NCBI RefSeq assembly: GCF_029227915.1
Contig: NC_079885.1
Coordinates: 4,962,001 to 5,026,000, forward strand
Length of the DNA: 64,000 nucleotides
Direction: 5' to 3'
Source: Hydractinia symbiolongicarpus
Lineage: Eukaryota; Cnidaria; Hydrozoa; Anthoathecata; Hydractiniidae
Shown: positions 26,201 to 38,165 of the stretch, in pieces
How the letters are laid out: each line of letters begins with the position of its first letter
Numbering within the stretch: position 1 is the first letter of the stretch
The notes under the pieces: generated by a model
The model's database searches: none
What the model saw: only the letters and a program-made list of their open reading frames with translations
Told to the model about the DNA's origin: nothing
Translations under genes and position numbers: made by a program

Positions 26201-27045
26201 CGTTGTAACTCAAACGGATTCATACCGCTAGAAAGTCAATGAAATGTAGTTTTTGAAACTGTTCCTATTTATTCAGCGCGTTCTAATGCCCAGGATTGGT
26301 CCCACAGTAAAAAAGACTTATTTATCTAAATTTTTAATTAAAGCGCTACCACAGCGCCCTGTGTAATCGCTGAGTTCCAGCAATCATGTCAAACTAAGAA
26401 GAATGTTACTCCTTGGAGCACAATTGGCTCATTTGTCACATTCAAAAGATCACAGTCCAAAGCTACTTCAATTAAGTCCCACGGTCAAACGTTTCACTGT
26501 TAAAAGCGATGCAACCTAGTAATATCCGAATAATATCGTTAAATACATGTTGGTACGAATATGCAACGCAACCGTTGTAACTCAAAGAGATTTATATCGC
26601 TAAAAAGTCAATGAAATGTAGTTTTTGAAACTGTTCCTATTTATTCAGCGCGTGCTAACGGCCAGGTTTGGTCCCACATTAAGAAAAGACTTATTTATCT
26701 AAATTTTTAATTAAAGCGCTACCACAGAACTTGTGTAATCTCTGAATTCCAGCAATCATGTCAAGTTAAAAAGGATGTTATTCCTTGGAGTCCAATTAGC
26801 TGATTTATCACATTTATAAGGTCACAGTCCAGAATCAGTTCAATTAAGTCCCACAGTCAATCGTTTCACTGTTAAAAGCAATGCAACTTAGTAATATCGG
26901 AAAAAACCAATAAATACATATGGGTACGAAGATGTGACGCAACCGTTGTAACTCAAACGGATTCATACCGCTAGAAAGTCAATGAAATGTAGTTTTTGAA
27001 ACTGTTCCTATTTATTCAGCGCGTTCTAACGGCCAGGATTGGTCC
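23210..27045 (+). repeat. 5-monomer repeat (period 1,841 bp) with added dimer step
   Basis: About 23,210-24,415 matches about 25,050-26,256 at 1,841 bp: 'cagcgggaattaactgc' at about 23,326 and 25,167, and 'cacattaagaaaagac' at about 24,091 and 25,932. The second of these appears again 744 bp later at about 26,676, so the end of the unit was amplified once more as a dimer. These copies also share 'gtacgaagatgtgacgc', a core variant seen only here. Confidence 0.82.
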
Positions 27046-30000
27046 CACAGTAAAAAAAGACTTATTTATCTAAATTATTAAATAAAGTGCTACCACAGAG
27101 CCAAGAGTAAACGCTGAATTCCAGCAATCATGTCAAATTAAGAAGAATGTTATTCCTTGGATTCCGGTTGGCTAATTTATCACGTCTTTAAGGTCACAAT
27201 TCAGAATCAGTTTAATTATGTCCCGCAGTCAATCGTTTCACTGTTAAAAGCGATACAACTTGGTAATATAGGAAAAAGGTCACTAAATACATGTTGGTAC
27301 GAATATGTGACGCAACCGTTGTAACTCAAACATTTTGACACCGTCCGAAAGTCAATGAAATGTAGTTTTTGAAACTGTTTCTATTTCTTTAGCGCAAACT
27401 AACGGCTAGGATTGGTCCCACAGTAAAAAATGACTTATTTATCTTAGATTTTAAATAAAGCGCTACCACAGCGCCCTGTGTAATCGCTGAGTTCCAGCAA
27501 TCATGTCAAATTAAGAAGAATGTTACTCCTTGGAGCCCAATTGGCTCATTTATCACATTCAAAAGATCACAGTCCAAAGCTACTTCAATTAAGTCCCACG
27601 GTCAAACGTTTCACTGTTAAAAGCGATGCAACCTAGTAATATCCGGTAAAGATCGCTTAATACATGTTGGTACGAATATGCGACGTAACCGTTGTAACTC
27701 AAACGGATTTATACGGCTAGAAATTCAATGAAATGTAGTTTTTGAAACTGTTCCTATTCATTCACCGCGTGCTAACGGCCAGGATTGGTCCCACAGTAAA
27801 AGAAGACTTATTTATCCAAATTATTAAATAAAGCGCTACCACAGAGCCTAGTGTAACCGCTGAATTACAGCAATCATGTCAAATTAAAGAGAATGTTGTT
27901 CCCTGGAGTCCAATTCGCTCATTTATCACATTTATAAGGTCACAGTCCAGAATCAGTTCAATTAAGTTCCACAGTCAATCCTGTCACTGTTAAAAGCGAT
28001 ATAAACTAAGTAATATCGGAAAAAGGTCAGTAAGTACATGTTGGTACGAATATGTGACACAACCGTTGTAACTCAAACGGTTTGACACCGTTAGAAAGTC
28101 AATGAAATGTAGTTTTTAAACTGTCTCTCTTTTTTCAGCGCGTGCTAACGGCCAGGATTGGTCCCAGAGTAAAAAAAGACTTATTTATCTAAATTTTTAA
28201 TTAAAGCGCTACCACAGCGACCTTTGTAATCACTGAGTTCCAGCAATCATGTCAAGTTAAAAAGGATGTTATTCCTTGGAGTCCAATTGGCTCATTTATC
28301 ACATTTATAAGGTCACAGTCCAGAATCAGTTCAATTAAGTCCCACAGTCAATCCTGTCACTGTTAAAAGCGATACAACTTAGTAATATCGAAAAAAGGTC
28401 ACTAAATACATGTTGGTACGAATATGTGACACAACCGTTGTAACTCAAACGGTTTGACACCGTTAGAAAGTCAATGAAATGTAGTTTTTGAACTGTCTCT
28501 CTTTGTTCAACGCGTGCTAAGGGCCAGGATTGGTCCCACAGTAAAAAAGGACTTATTTATCTAAATTTTTAATTAAAGCGCTACCACAGCGACCTGTGTA
28601 ATCACTGAGTTCCAGCAATCATGTCAGGTTAAAAAGGATGTTATTCCTTGGAGTCCAATTGGCTCATTTATCACATTTATAAAGTCACAGTCCAGAATCA
28701 GTTCAATTAAGTCCCACAGTCAATCCTTTCACTGTTAAAAGCGATATAAACTAAGTAATATCGGAAAAAGGTCAGTAAGTACATGTTGGTACGAATATGT
28801 GACACAACCGTTGTAACTCAAACGGTTTGACACCGTTTGAAAGTCAATGAAATGTAGTTTTTGAAATGTCTCTCTTTCTTCAACGCGTGCTAACGGCCAG
28901 GATTGGTCCAAGAGTAAAAAAAGACTTATTTATCTAAATTTTTAATTAAAGCGCTACCACAGCGACCTGTGTAATCACTGAGTTCCAGCAATCATGTCAA
29001 GTTAAAAAGGATGTTATTCCTTGGAGTCCAATTGGCTCATTTATCACATTTATAAGGTAACAGTCCAGAATCAGTTCAATTAAGTCCCACAGTCAATCGT
29101 TTCACTGTTAAAAGCGATATAAACTAAGTAATATCGAAAAAAGGTCAGTAAGTACATGTTGGTACGAATATGTGACACAACCGTTGTAACTCAAACGGTT
29201 TGACACCGTTAGAAAGTCAATGAAATGTAGTTTTTGAACTATCTCTAATTCTTCAGCGCGTGCTAACGGCCAGGATTGGTCCCAGAGTAAAAAAAGACTT
29301 ATTTATCTAAATTTTTAATTAAAGCGCTACCACAGCGCCCAGTGTAATCGCTGAGTTCCAGCAATCATGTCAAATTAAGAAGAATGTTACTCCTTGGAGT
29401 CCAATTGGTTCATTTATCACATTTTTAAGGTCCCACTTTAAAGTCAGTTCAATTAAGTCCCACAGTCAATCGTTTCACTGTTAAAAGCAATTCAACTTAG
29501 TAATATCGGACAAAACCAAATAATACATATGGGTACGAATATGTGACGCAACCGTTGTAACTCAAACGGATTCAGACCGCTAGAAAGTCAATGAAATGTA
29601 GTTTGTGAAACTGTTCCTATTCATTCGGCGCGTGCTAACGGCCAGGATTGGTCCCACAGTAAAAAAAGACTTATTTATCTAAATTATTAAATAAAGCGCT
29701 ATCACAGAGCCTAGTGTAACCGCTGAATTACAGCAATCATGTCAAATTAAAAAGAATGTTATTCCTTGAAATCCAATTCGCTCATTTATCACATTTATAA
29801 GGTCACAGTCCAAAGTTACTTCAATTAAGTCCCAGAGTCAATCGTTTCATTGTTTAAAGCGATGCAACTTAGTAATATCGGAAAAAGGTCACTAAATACA
29901 TGTTGGTACGAATATGTGACACAACCCTTGTAACTCAAACGGTTTGACACCGTTAGAAAGTCAATGTAATGTAGTTTTTGAACTGTCTCTATTTCTTCAG

Positions 30001-31150
30001 CGCGTGCTAACGGCCAGGATTAGTCCCACGGTAAAAAAAGACTTATTTATCTAAGTTTTTAATTAAAGCGCTACCACTGCGCCCTGTGTAATCGCTGAGT
30101 TCCAGCAATCATGTCCAATTAAGAAGAATGTTACTCCTTGGAGTCCAATTGGCTCATTTATCACATTCAAAAGGTCACAGTCCAAAGCTACTTCAATTAA
30201 GTCCCACGGTCAAACGTTTCACTGTTAAAAGCGATGCAACCTAGTAATATCCGATAAATATCGCTAAATACATGTTGGTACGAATATGAGACGCAACTGT
30301 TGTAACTCAAACGGATTTATACGGCTAGAAAGTCAATGAAATGTAGTTTTTGAAACTGTTCCTACTTATTCAGCGCGTGCTAACGGCCAGGATTAGTCCC
30401 ACATTAAAAGAAGACTTATTTATCTAAATTTTTAATTAAAGCGCTACCACAGAACTTAGTGTAATCTCTGAATTTCAGCAATCATGTCAAGTTAAAAAGG
30501 ATGTTATTCCTTGGAGTCCAATTAGCCCATTTATCACAATTATAAGGTCACAGTGCAGAATCAGTTCAATTAAGTCCCACAGTCAATCGTTTCACTGTTA
30601 AAAGCGATACAACTTAGTAATATCGAAAAAAGGTCACTAAATACATGTTGGTAGGAAAATGTGACACAACTGTTGTAACTCAAACGGTTTGACACCGCTA
30701 GAAAGTCAATGAAATGTTGTTTTTGAACTGTCTCTCTTTCTTCAACACGTGCTAACGGCCAGGATTGGTCCCACATTAAAAAAAGACTTATTTATCTAAA
30801 TTTTTAATTAAAGCGCTACCACAGCGACCTGTGAAATCGCTGAGTTCCAGCAATCATGTCAAATTAAGAAGAATGTTACTCCTTGTAGTCCAATTGGTTC
30901 ATTTATCACATTTTTAAGGTCACAGTCCAAAGTCAGTTCAATTAAGTCCCACAGTCAATCGTTTCACTGTTAAAAGCAATGCAACTTAGTATTATCGGAA
31001 AAAACCAATGAATACATATGGGTACGAATATGTGACGCAACCGTTGTAACTCAAACGGATTAATACCGCTAAAAAGTCAATGAAATGTAGTTTTTGAACT
31101 GGCTCTATTTCTTCAGCGCGTGCTAACGGCCAGGATTGGTCCCACGGTAA
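27046..31150 (+). repeat. Heterogeneous monomers upstream of the retroelement
   Basis: About eleven monomers with many private changes, for example 'cgtctttaaggtcacaatt' near 27,183 and 'gcaattcaacttag' near 29,487. Only local similarity is clear: the variant 'gatataaactaag' occurs at about 27,998, 28,742 and 29,115, i.e. spacings of about 744 and 373 bp. I saw no long HOR here. A minus-strand open frame at 30,570-30,776 is a chance run inside satellite, and this stretch has no gene. Confidence 0.85.
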
Positions 31151-31576
31151 AAATTATTATTTATTATTTCCGAATTTATATACAGGATGAGTATGTCAGT
31201 AAAAAATACTGTTATAAATATACGTCCTGTTTATGCATACGTTAAAATCTAGTTAGTAATATATATTAAAAATGCAAAGAAAAGTATCAAACTGAAAAAA
31301 ATATAATCTCAAAAACTGATGGGAAACGCAAAATTAGCCAAAACGTGCGAAAAAGTAACGACCAAAAGAAACAGTGGCAGGAAAAGAAGTAGTTGCCATC
31401 GAAAAGAAATTAAAAACTAGTTTACACATACACACAATCACACAAATAAATCAATATAACCAAAAACTAAAAATTCGACGAACTATCTCGGCAAGTGTAA
31501 CTTAGAACAAGTCGCCATGAACAATCTAAAAGGTGTATTACGAGAAAACTTAAAGTATAAAAAATACTCAAAGAAT
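31151..31576 (-). other. 3' UTR and AAT-rich tail of the retrotransposon
   Basis: Non-coding 3' part of the insertion. Read on the minus strand it starts right after the stop codon, passes a TG-rich patch, and ends '...tataaattcggaaataat' followed by further AAT units up to the satellite. AAT/TAA-type tails rather than poly(A) are known from several non-LTR clades, including I-like elements. The left junction cannot be placed to the base because the satellite's own 'gtaaaaa' run merges with the tail. Confidence 0.65.
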
Positions 31577-31912
31577 TTATCTAAACTCAAAATTTAGTAA
31601 CTTGTTACTAAACTCATGTCCACTCTGCCGGATCTCCTTGGGCAAGGAGTTGAAAAGCCTAGCTCCTTGAAAGAAGAAACCCGACCGAGCAAACTCAAGT
31701 TTTATTTTAGGAATTTTTAAAAGAAAATTCTGATTTCTAGTTGAAAAATTATGGGAGTTTAAAGTAAAATAATTATCAAAATTCGAGCAACAATCACCAT
31801 CCAAACATTTTTTTACCAACTTAACAGCATGTTTTTTAATCATGTCTGATGTGTTGATACTCGCATCTTTTGTTATCGTTATTGCTCGTCTATCCAACGA
31901 TCGTAATTTTTG
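31577..31912 (-). pseudogene. C-terminal fragment of non-LTR reverse transcriptase ORF
   Basis: A 5'-truncated remnant of the retrotransposon polyprotein, which in full-length elements carries endonuclease and reverse transcriptase. The frame is open from the satellite junction, through a leucine codon (TTG) at 31,897, to a TAA stop, about 111 residues. It has no ATG of its own at the fragment start and no promoter, so it is not an expressed gene. The features seen match the conserved tail after the RT palm: an 'LRSLDRRAITIT' helix, 'KKCLDGDC', a hydrophobic-basic 'KIPKIKLEFARSGFFFQGA' patch, then 'LFNSLPKEIR' close to the end. The catalytic RT motifs lie in the lost part. There is no frameshift or internal stop, so the insertion is not very old or has been copied with the array. 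The wording recalls elements of cnidarians and other invertebrates; that is an impression, not a search result. Confidence 0.78.
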
Positions 31913-33850
31913 AACCTAGTATAATCTCTGAATTCCAGCTATCATGTCAAGTTAAAAAGGATGTTATTCCGTGGCGTCCAATTGGCTCATTTATCACATT
32001 TATAAGGTCACAGTCCAGAATCAGTTCAATTAAGTCCCACAATCAATCGTTTCACTGTTAAAACCGATACAACTTAGTAATGTCGGAAAAAGGTCACTAA
32101 ATACATGTTGGTACGAATATGTGACAAAACCGTTGTAACTCAAACGGTTTGACAGCGTTAGAAAGTAAAAGAAATGTAGTTTTTGAACTGTCTCTATTTC
32201 TTCAGCGCGTGCTAACGGCCAGGATTGGTCCCACAGTAAAAAAGACTTATTTATCTAAATTTTTAATTAAAGCGCTACCACAGCGCCCAGTGTAATCGCT
32301 GAGTTCCAGCAATCATGTCAAATTAAGTAGAATGTTACTCCTTGGAGTCCAATTGGTTCATTTATCACATTTATAAGATCACAGTCCAAAGGCAGTTCAA
32401 TTAAGTCCCACAGTCAATCGTTTCACTGTTAAAAGCGATGCAACATAGTAATATCGGAAATAATCACTAAATACATATGGGTACGAATATGTGACGCAAC
32501 CGTTGTAACTCAAACGGATTGACACCGTTAGAAAGTCAATGAAATGTAGTTTTTGAAACTGTCTCTATTTCTTCAGCGCAAACTAACTGCTAGGATTGGT
32601 TCCACAGATAAAAATGACTTATTTATCTTAATTTGTAAATAAAGCGCTGCCACAGCGCCCAGTGTAATGGCTGAGTTCCAACAATCATGTCAAATTAAGA
32701 AGAATGTTATTTCTTGCAGTCAAACTGGCTCATTTATCACATTCATAATGTCACAGTCCAAAGTTGCTTCAATTAAGTCCAACGGTCAAACGTTTCACTG
32801 TTTAAAGCAATGCAACCTAGTAATATCCGATAAATATCGCTAAGTACATGTTGGTACGAATATGCGACGCAACCGTTGTAACTCACACGGATTTATACCG
32901 CTAGAAAGTCAATGAAATGTAGTTTTTGAAACTGTTCCTATTTATTCACCGCGTGCTAACGGCCAGCTTTGGTCCCACATTAAAAAAAGACTTATTTATC
33001 TAAATTTTTAATTAAAGCGCTACCACAGAACCTAGTATAATCTCTGAATTCCAGCTATCATGTCAAGTTAAAAAGGATGTTATTCCGTGGCGTCCAATTG
33101 GCTCATTTACCACATTTCGAAGGTCACAGTCCAGAATCAGTTCAATTAAGTCCCACAATCAATCGTTTCACTGTTAAAAGCGATACAACTTAGTAATGTT
33201 GAAAAAAGGTCACTAAATACATGTTGGTACGAATATGTGAAAAAACCGTTGTAACTAAAACGGTTTGACAGCGTTAGAAAGTAAAAGAAATGTAGTTTTT
33301 GAACTGTCTCTACTTCTTCAGCGCGTGCTAACGGCCAGGATTGGTCCCACAGTAAAAAAAGACTTATTTATTTAAATTTTTAATTAAAGCGCTATCAAAG
33401 CGCCCAGTGTAATCGCTGAGTTCCAGCAATCATGTCAAATTAAGAAGAATGTTCCTCCTTGGAGTCCAATTGGTTCATTTATCACATTTATAAGATCACA
33501 GTCCAAAGGCAGTTCAATTAAGTCCCACAGTCAATCATTTCACTGTTAAAAGCGATGCAACATAGTAATATCGGAAATAATCACTAAATACATATGGGTA
33601 CGAATATGTGACGCAAGCGTTATAACTCAAACAGATTGACACCGTTAGAAAGTCAATGAAATGTAGTTTTTGAAACTGTCTCTATTTCTTCAGCGCAAAC
33701 TAACTGCTAGGATTGGTTCCACAGATAAAAATGACTTATTTATCTTAATTTGTAAATAAAGCGCTGCCACATCGCCCAGTGTAATCGCTGAGTTCCAACA
33801 ATCATGTCAAATTAAGAAGAATGTTATTTCTTGTGGTCAAACTGGCTCAT
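31913..33850 (+). repeat. 3-monomer repeat after the retroelement (offset 1,116 bp)
   Basis: About 31,913-32,730 matches about 33,029-33,846 at 1,116 bp. Shared private variants are 'cctagtataatctctg' (31,915 and 33,031), 'ttccgtggcgtccaattgg' and 'cagcgttagaaagtaaaag'. The downstream copy contains no retroelement, so it serves as a paralogous empty site for the right junction. The copies differ at a fair number of positions (for example 'catttcgaagg' near 33,113), so the duplication is older than those in the outer parts of the window. Confidence 0.8.
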
Positions 33851-36800
33851 TTATCACATTCATAAGGTCAAAGTCCAAAATCAGTTCAAGTAAATCCCAC
33901 AGTCAAATGTTTCACTGCTAAAAGCGATGCAACCTAGTAATATCCGAATAATATCGCTAAATACATGTTGGTGCGAATATGCGACGCAACCGTTGTAACT
34001 CAAACGGATTTATACCTCTAGAAGGTCAATGATATGTAGATTTTGAAACTGTTCCTACTTATTCAGCGCGTGCTAACGGCCAGGCTTGATCCCACATTAA
34101 AAAAAGACTTATTTATCTAAAATTTTAATAAAAGCGCTACCACAGAATCTAGTGTAATCGCTGAATTCCAGCAATCATGTCAAATTAAAAAGAATGTTAT
34201 TCCTCGGAGTCCAATTGGCTCATTTATCACATTTTTAAGGTCACAGTCCAGAATCAGTTCAATTAAGTCCCACAGTCAATCATTTCACTGTTAAAAGCGA
34301 TACAACTTAGTAATATCGGAAAAAAATCACTAATTACATGTTGGTGTGAATATGTGACGCAACCGTTGTAACTCAAACGCATTGACACCGTTAAAAAGTA
34401 AATGAAATTTGGTTCTTGAAACTGTCTCTATTTCTTCAGCGCGAAGTAACATCTAGTATTGGTCCCACAGTAAAAAATGACTTATTTATCTTATTTTTAA
34501 AATAAAGCGCTACCACAGCGCCCAGTGTCATCGCTGAGTTCCAGCAATCATGTCAAATTAAGAAAAATGTTATTCCTTGGAGTCCAATTGGTTCATTTAT
34601 CACATTTATAAGGTCACAGTCCAGAATCAGTTCAACCCACAGTCAATCGATTCACTGTTAAAAGCGATACAACTTGGTAATATAGGAAAAAGGTCACTAA
34701 ATACATGTTGGTACGAATATGTGACGTAACCGTTGTAACTCAAACGGAGTTATACCGCTATAAAGTCAATGTAATGTAGTTTTTGAAACTGTCTCTATTT
34801 CTTCAGCGCAAACTAACTGCTAGGATTGGTTTCACAGATAAAAATGACTTATTTATCTTAATTTGTAAATAAATCGCTGCCACAGCGCCCAGTGTAATCG
34901 CTGAGTTCCAGCAATCATGTCAAATTAAGAAGAATGTTATTTCTTGCAGTCAAACTGGCTCATTTATCACATTCATAATGTCACAGTCCAAAGTTGCTTC
35001 AATTAAGTCCCACGGTCAAACGTTTCACTGTTTAAAGCAATGCAACCTAGTAATATCCGATAAATATCGCTAAGTACATGTTGGTACGAATATGCGACGC
35101 AACCGTTGTAACTCACACGGATTTATACCGCTAGAAAGTCAATGAAATGTAGTTTTTGAAACTGTTCCTATTCATTCAGCGCGTGCTAATAGCCAGGATT
35201 AATCCTACAGTAAAAAGAGACTTATTTATCTAAATTATTAAATAAAGCGCTACCACAGAGCCTAGTGTAATCGCTGAATTACAGCAATCATGTCAAACTC
35301 AGAAGAATATTATTCCTTTGAGTCCGGTTGCCTCATTTATCACATTTTTAAGGTCTCAGTTCAGAATCAGTTCAATTAAGTCCCACAGTCAATCGTTTCA
35401 CTGTTAAAAGCGATGCAAACTATTAATATCCGAAAAATATCGCTAAATAAATGTTGGTACGAATATGTGACGCAACCGTTGTAACTCAAACGGATTGACA
35501 CCGTTAGAAAGTAAATGAAATGTAGTTCTTGAAACTGTCTCTATTTCTCCAGCGCGAAGTAATGGCTAGTATTGGTCCCACAGTAAAAAATTACTTATTT
35601 ATCTTATTTCTTATATAAAGCGCTACCACAGCGCCCATTGTCCTCGGTGAGTTCCAGCAATCATGTCAAATTAAGAAGAATGTTATTCCATGGAGTCCAA
35701 TTGGCTCATTTATCACATTTATAACGTCACAGTCCAGAATCAGTTCAACCCACAGTCAATCGATTCACTGTTAAAAGCGATACAACTTGGTAATATAGGA
35801 AAAAGGTCACTAAATACATGTTGGTACGAATATGTGACGTAACCGTTGTAACTCAAACGGAGTTATACCGCTATAAAGTCAATGTAATGTAGTTTTTGAA
35901 ACTGTTCCTATTTATTCAGCGCGTGCTAACGGCTAGGATTGGTCCCACATTAAAAAAAGACTTATTTATCTAAAATTCTAATAAAAGGGCTACCACAGAA
36001 TCTAGTGTAATCACTGAATTCCAGCAATCATGTCAAATTAAAAAGAATGTTATTCCTCGGAGTCCAATTGGCTCATTTATCACATTTTTAAGGTCACAGT
36101 CCAGAATCAGTTCAATTAAGTCCCACAGTCAATCGTTTCACTGTTAAAAGCGATACAACTTAGTAATATCGGAAAAAGGTCACTAAATACATGTTGGTAA
36201 GAGTATGTGACGCAACCGTTGTAACTCAAACGGATTGACACCGTTAGAAAGTAAATGAAATGTAGTTCTTGAAACTGTCTCTATTTCATCAGAGCGAAGT
36301 AACGGCTAGTATTGGTCCCACAGTAAAAAATGACTAATTTATCTTATTTTTTAAATAAAGCGCTACCACAGCGCCCAGTGTCATCGCTGAGTTCCAGTTA
36401 TCATGTCAAATTAAGAAAAATGTTATTCCTTGGAGTCCAATTGGCTCATTTATCACATTTATAAGGTCACAGTCCAGAATCAGTTCAATTAAGTCCCACA
36501 GTCAATCGTTTCACTGTTAAAAGCGATACAACTTAGTAATATCGGAAAAAAATCACTAAATACATGTTGGTACGAATATGCAACGCCACCGTTGTTACTC
36601 AAACGGTTTGACACCGTCAGAAAGTCAATGAAATGTAGTTTTTGAAACTGTCTCTATTTTTTCAGCGCGAACTAACGGCTATGATTGGTCCCACAGTAAA
36701 AAATGACTTATTTATCTTAATTTTTAAATAAACCGCTACCACAGCGCCCAGTGTAATCGCTGAGTTCCAACAATAATGTCAAATTAAGAAAAATGTTATT

Positions 36801-38165
36801 TCTTGTAGTCAAACTGGCTCATTTATCACATTTATAAAGTCAAAGTCCGAAATCAGTTCAATTAAGTCCCACAGTCAAACGTTTCACTGTTAAAAGCGAT
36901 GCAACCAAGTAATATCCGAATAATATCGCTAAATACATGTTGGTACGAATATGTGACGCAACTGTTGTAACTCAAACGGATTGACACCGTTAGAAAGTAA
37001 ATGAAATGTAGTTCTTGAAACTGTCTCTATTTCTCCAGCGCGAAGTAATGGCTAGTATTGGTCCCACAGTAAAAAATTACTTATTTATCTTATTTCTTAA
37101 ATAAAGCGCTACCACAGCGCCCAGTGTCATCGCTGAGTTCCAGCAATCATGTCAAATTAAGAAAAATGTTATTCCTTGGAGTCCAATTAGCTCATTTATC
37201 ACATTTACAAGGTCACAGTTCAGAATCAGTTCAACCCACAGTCAATCGATTCACTGTTAAAAGCGATACAACTTGGTAATATAGGAAAAAGGTCACTAAA
37301 TACATGTTGGTACGAATATGTGACGTAACCGTTGTAACTCAAACGGAGTTATACCGCTATAAAGTCAATGTAATGTAGTTTTTGAAACTGTCTCTATTTC
37401 TTCAGCGCAAACTAACTGCTAGGATTGGTTCCACAGATAAAAATGACTTATTTATCTTAATTTGTAAATAAATCGCTGCCACAGCGCCCAGTGTAATCGC
37501 TGAGTTCCAGCAATCATGTCAAATTAAGAAGAATGTTATTTCTTGCAGTCAAACTGGCTCATTTATCACATTCATAATGTCACAGTCCAAAGTTGCTTCA
37601 ATTAAGTCCCACGGTCAAACGTTTTACTGTTTAAAGCAATGCAACCTAGTAATATCCGATAAATATCGCTAAGTACATGTTGGTACGAATATGCGACGCA
37701 ACCGTTGTAACTCACACGGATTTATACCGCTAGAAAGTCAATGAAATGTAGTTTTTGAAACTGTTCCTATTCATTCAGCGCGTGCTAATAGCCAGGATTA
37801 ATCCTACAGTAAAAAGAGACTTATTTATCTAAATTATTAAATAAAGCGCTACCGCAGAGCCTAGTGTAATCGCTGAATTACAGCAATCATGTCAAAGTCA
37901 GAAGAATATTATTCCTTTGAGTCCGGTTGCCTCATTTATCACATTTTTAAGGTCTCAGTTCAGAATCAGTTCAATTTAGTCCCACAGTCAATCGTTTCAC
38001 TGTTAAAAGCGATGCAAACTATTAATATCCGAAAAATATCGCTAAATAAATGTTGGTACGAATATGCGACGCAACCGTGGTAACTCAAACGGATTTATAT
38101 CGCTAAAAAGTCAATGAAATGTAGTTTTTGAACTGTCTCTATTTCTTCAGCGCGTGCTAACGGCC
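33851..38165 (+). repeat. Heterogeneous monomers with a 7-monomer duplication (offset 2,599 bp)
   Basis: About 34,600-35,460 matches about 37,200-38,060. Both have 'cagttcaacccacagtc' (a small deletion of the usual 'ttaagt'), 'cggagttataccgctat', the retained 'cagcgcaaactaactgc' and 'aaggtctcagttcag' (35,351 and 37,950). Between them lie mixed type A and B monomers. The open frame at 37,889-38,083 lies in the second copy, in ordinary monomer sequence. Confidence 0.8.

Larger units (their letters stand above)
1..31150 (+). repeat. Satellite array, left arm (~363-373 bp monomers)
   Basis: Continuous head-to-tail satellite. The landmark 'ggtacgaatatg' recurs at about 231, 602, 967, 1330, 1703, 2074, 2437, 2800 and 3172, giving spacings of 371, 365, 363, 373, 371, 363, 363 and 372 bp, and continues likewise to the retroelement. 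Order within a monomer: conserved core with inverted repeats; 'gaaagtcaatgaaatgtag'; 'tctatttcttcagcgcg'; 'gctaacggccaggattgg'; an AT-rich tract 'tatctaaatttttaatta'; 'agcgctaccacag'; 'cagcaatcatgtcaa'; 'gaatgttattccttggag'; 'ctcatttatcacattt'; 'ggtcacagtcca'; 'cagtcaatcgtttcactgt'; 'aaaagcgatacaact'. No frame stays open beyond about 70-80 codons and no recognisable protein is encoded. I see no gene in this stretch. A heterochromatic role is inferred from the structure only. Confidence 0.98.
31151..31912 (-). mobile_element. 5'-truncated non-LTR retrotransposon (LINE), CR1/L2/Jockey-like
   Basis: This is the only sequence in the window that is not satellite. Read on the minus strand it has, in order: a 5' truncation next to satellite at 31,912; the C-terminal part of an ORF ending with TAA at 31,577-31,579; a 3' UTR of about 425 bp (31,151-31,576) with a CA/TG-rich stretch near 31,420-31,445; and a tail of AAT/AAAT units at about 31,151-31,168. 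Truncated 5' ends and simple-repeat tails are typical of target-primed reverse transcription. No clear target-site duplication is visible. About 45 bp of satellite (the AT-rich tract through 'accacag') are missing between the flanks, and the satellite resumes at 'gaacctag'. The clade is inferred from the RT tail only and is not certain. Confidence 0.82.

Noticed and set aside
30570-30776. Minus-strand open frame of 68 codons
   Set aside because: Lies wholly inside ordinary satellite monomers; homologous positions in neighbouring monomers have stops; no recognisable domain.
31151-31912. LTR retrotransposon or DNA transposon
   Set aside because: No terminal repeats, inverted or direct, were seen; the AAT tail, 5' truncation and RT C-terminal tail fit a non-LTR element.
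31870-32061. Plus-strand open frame crossing the LINE-satellite junction
   Set aside because: Antisense to the RT fragment and then satellite; a junction artefact.
37889-38083. Plus-strand open frame of 64 codons
   Set aside because: Chance frame in a satellite monomer, and its near-duplicate 2,599 bp upstream gives no better support for coding.
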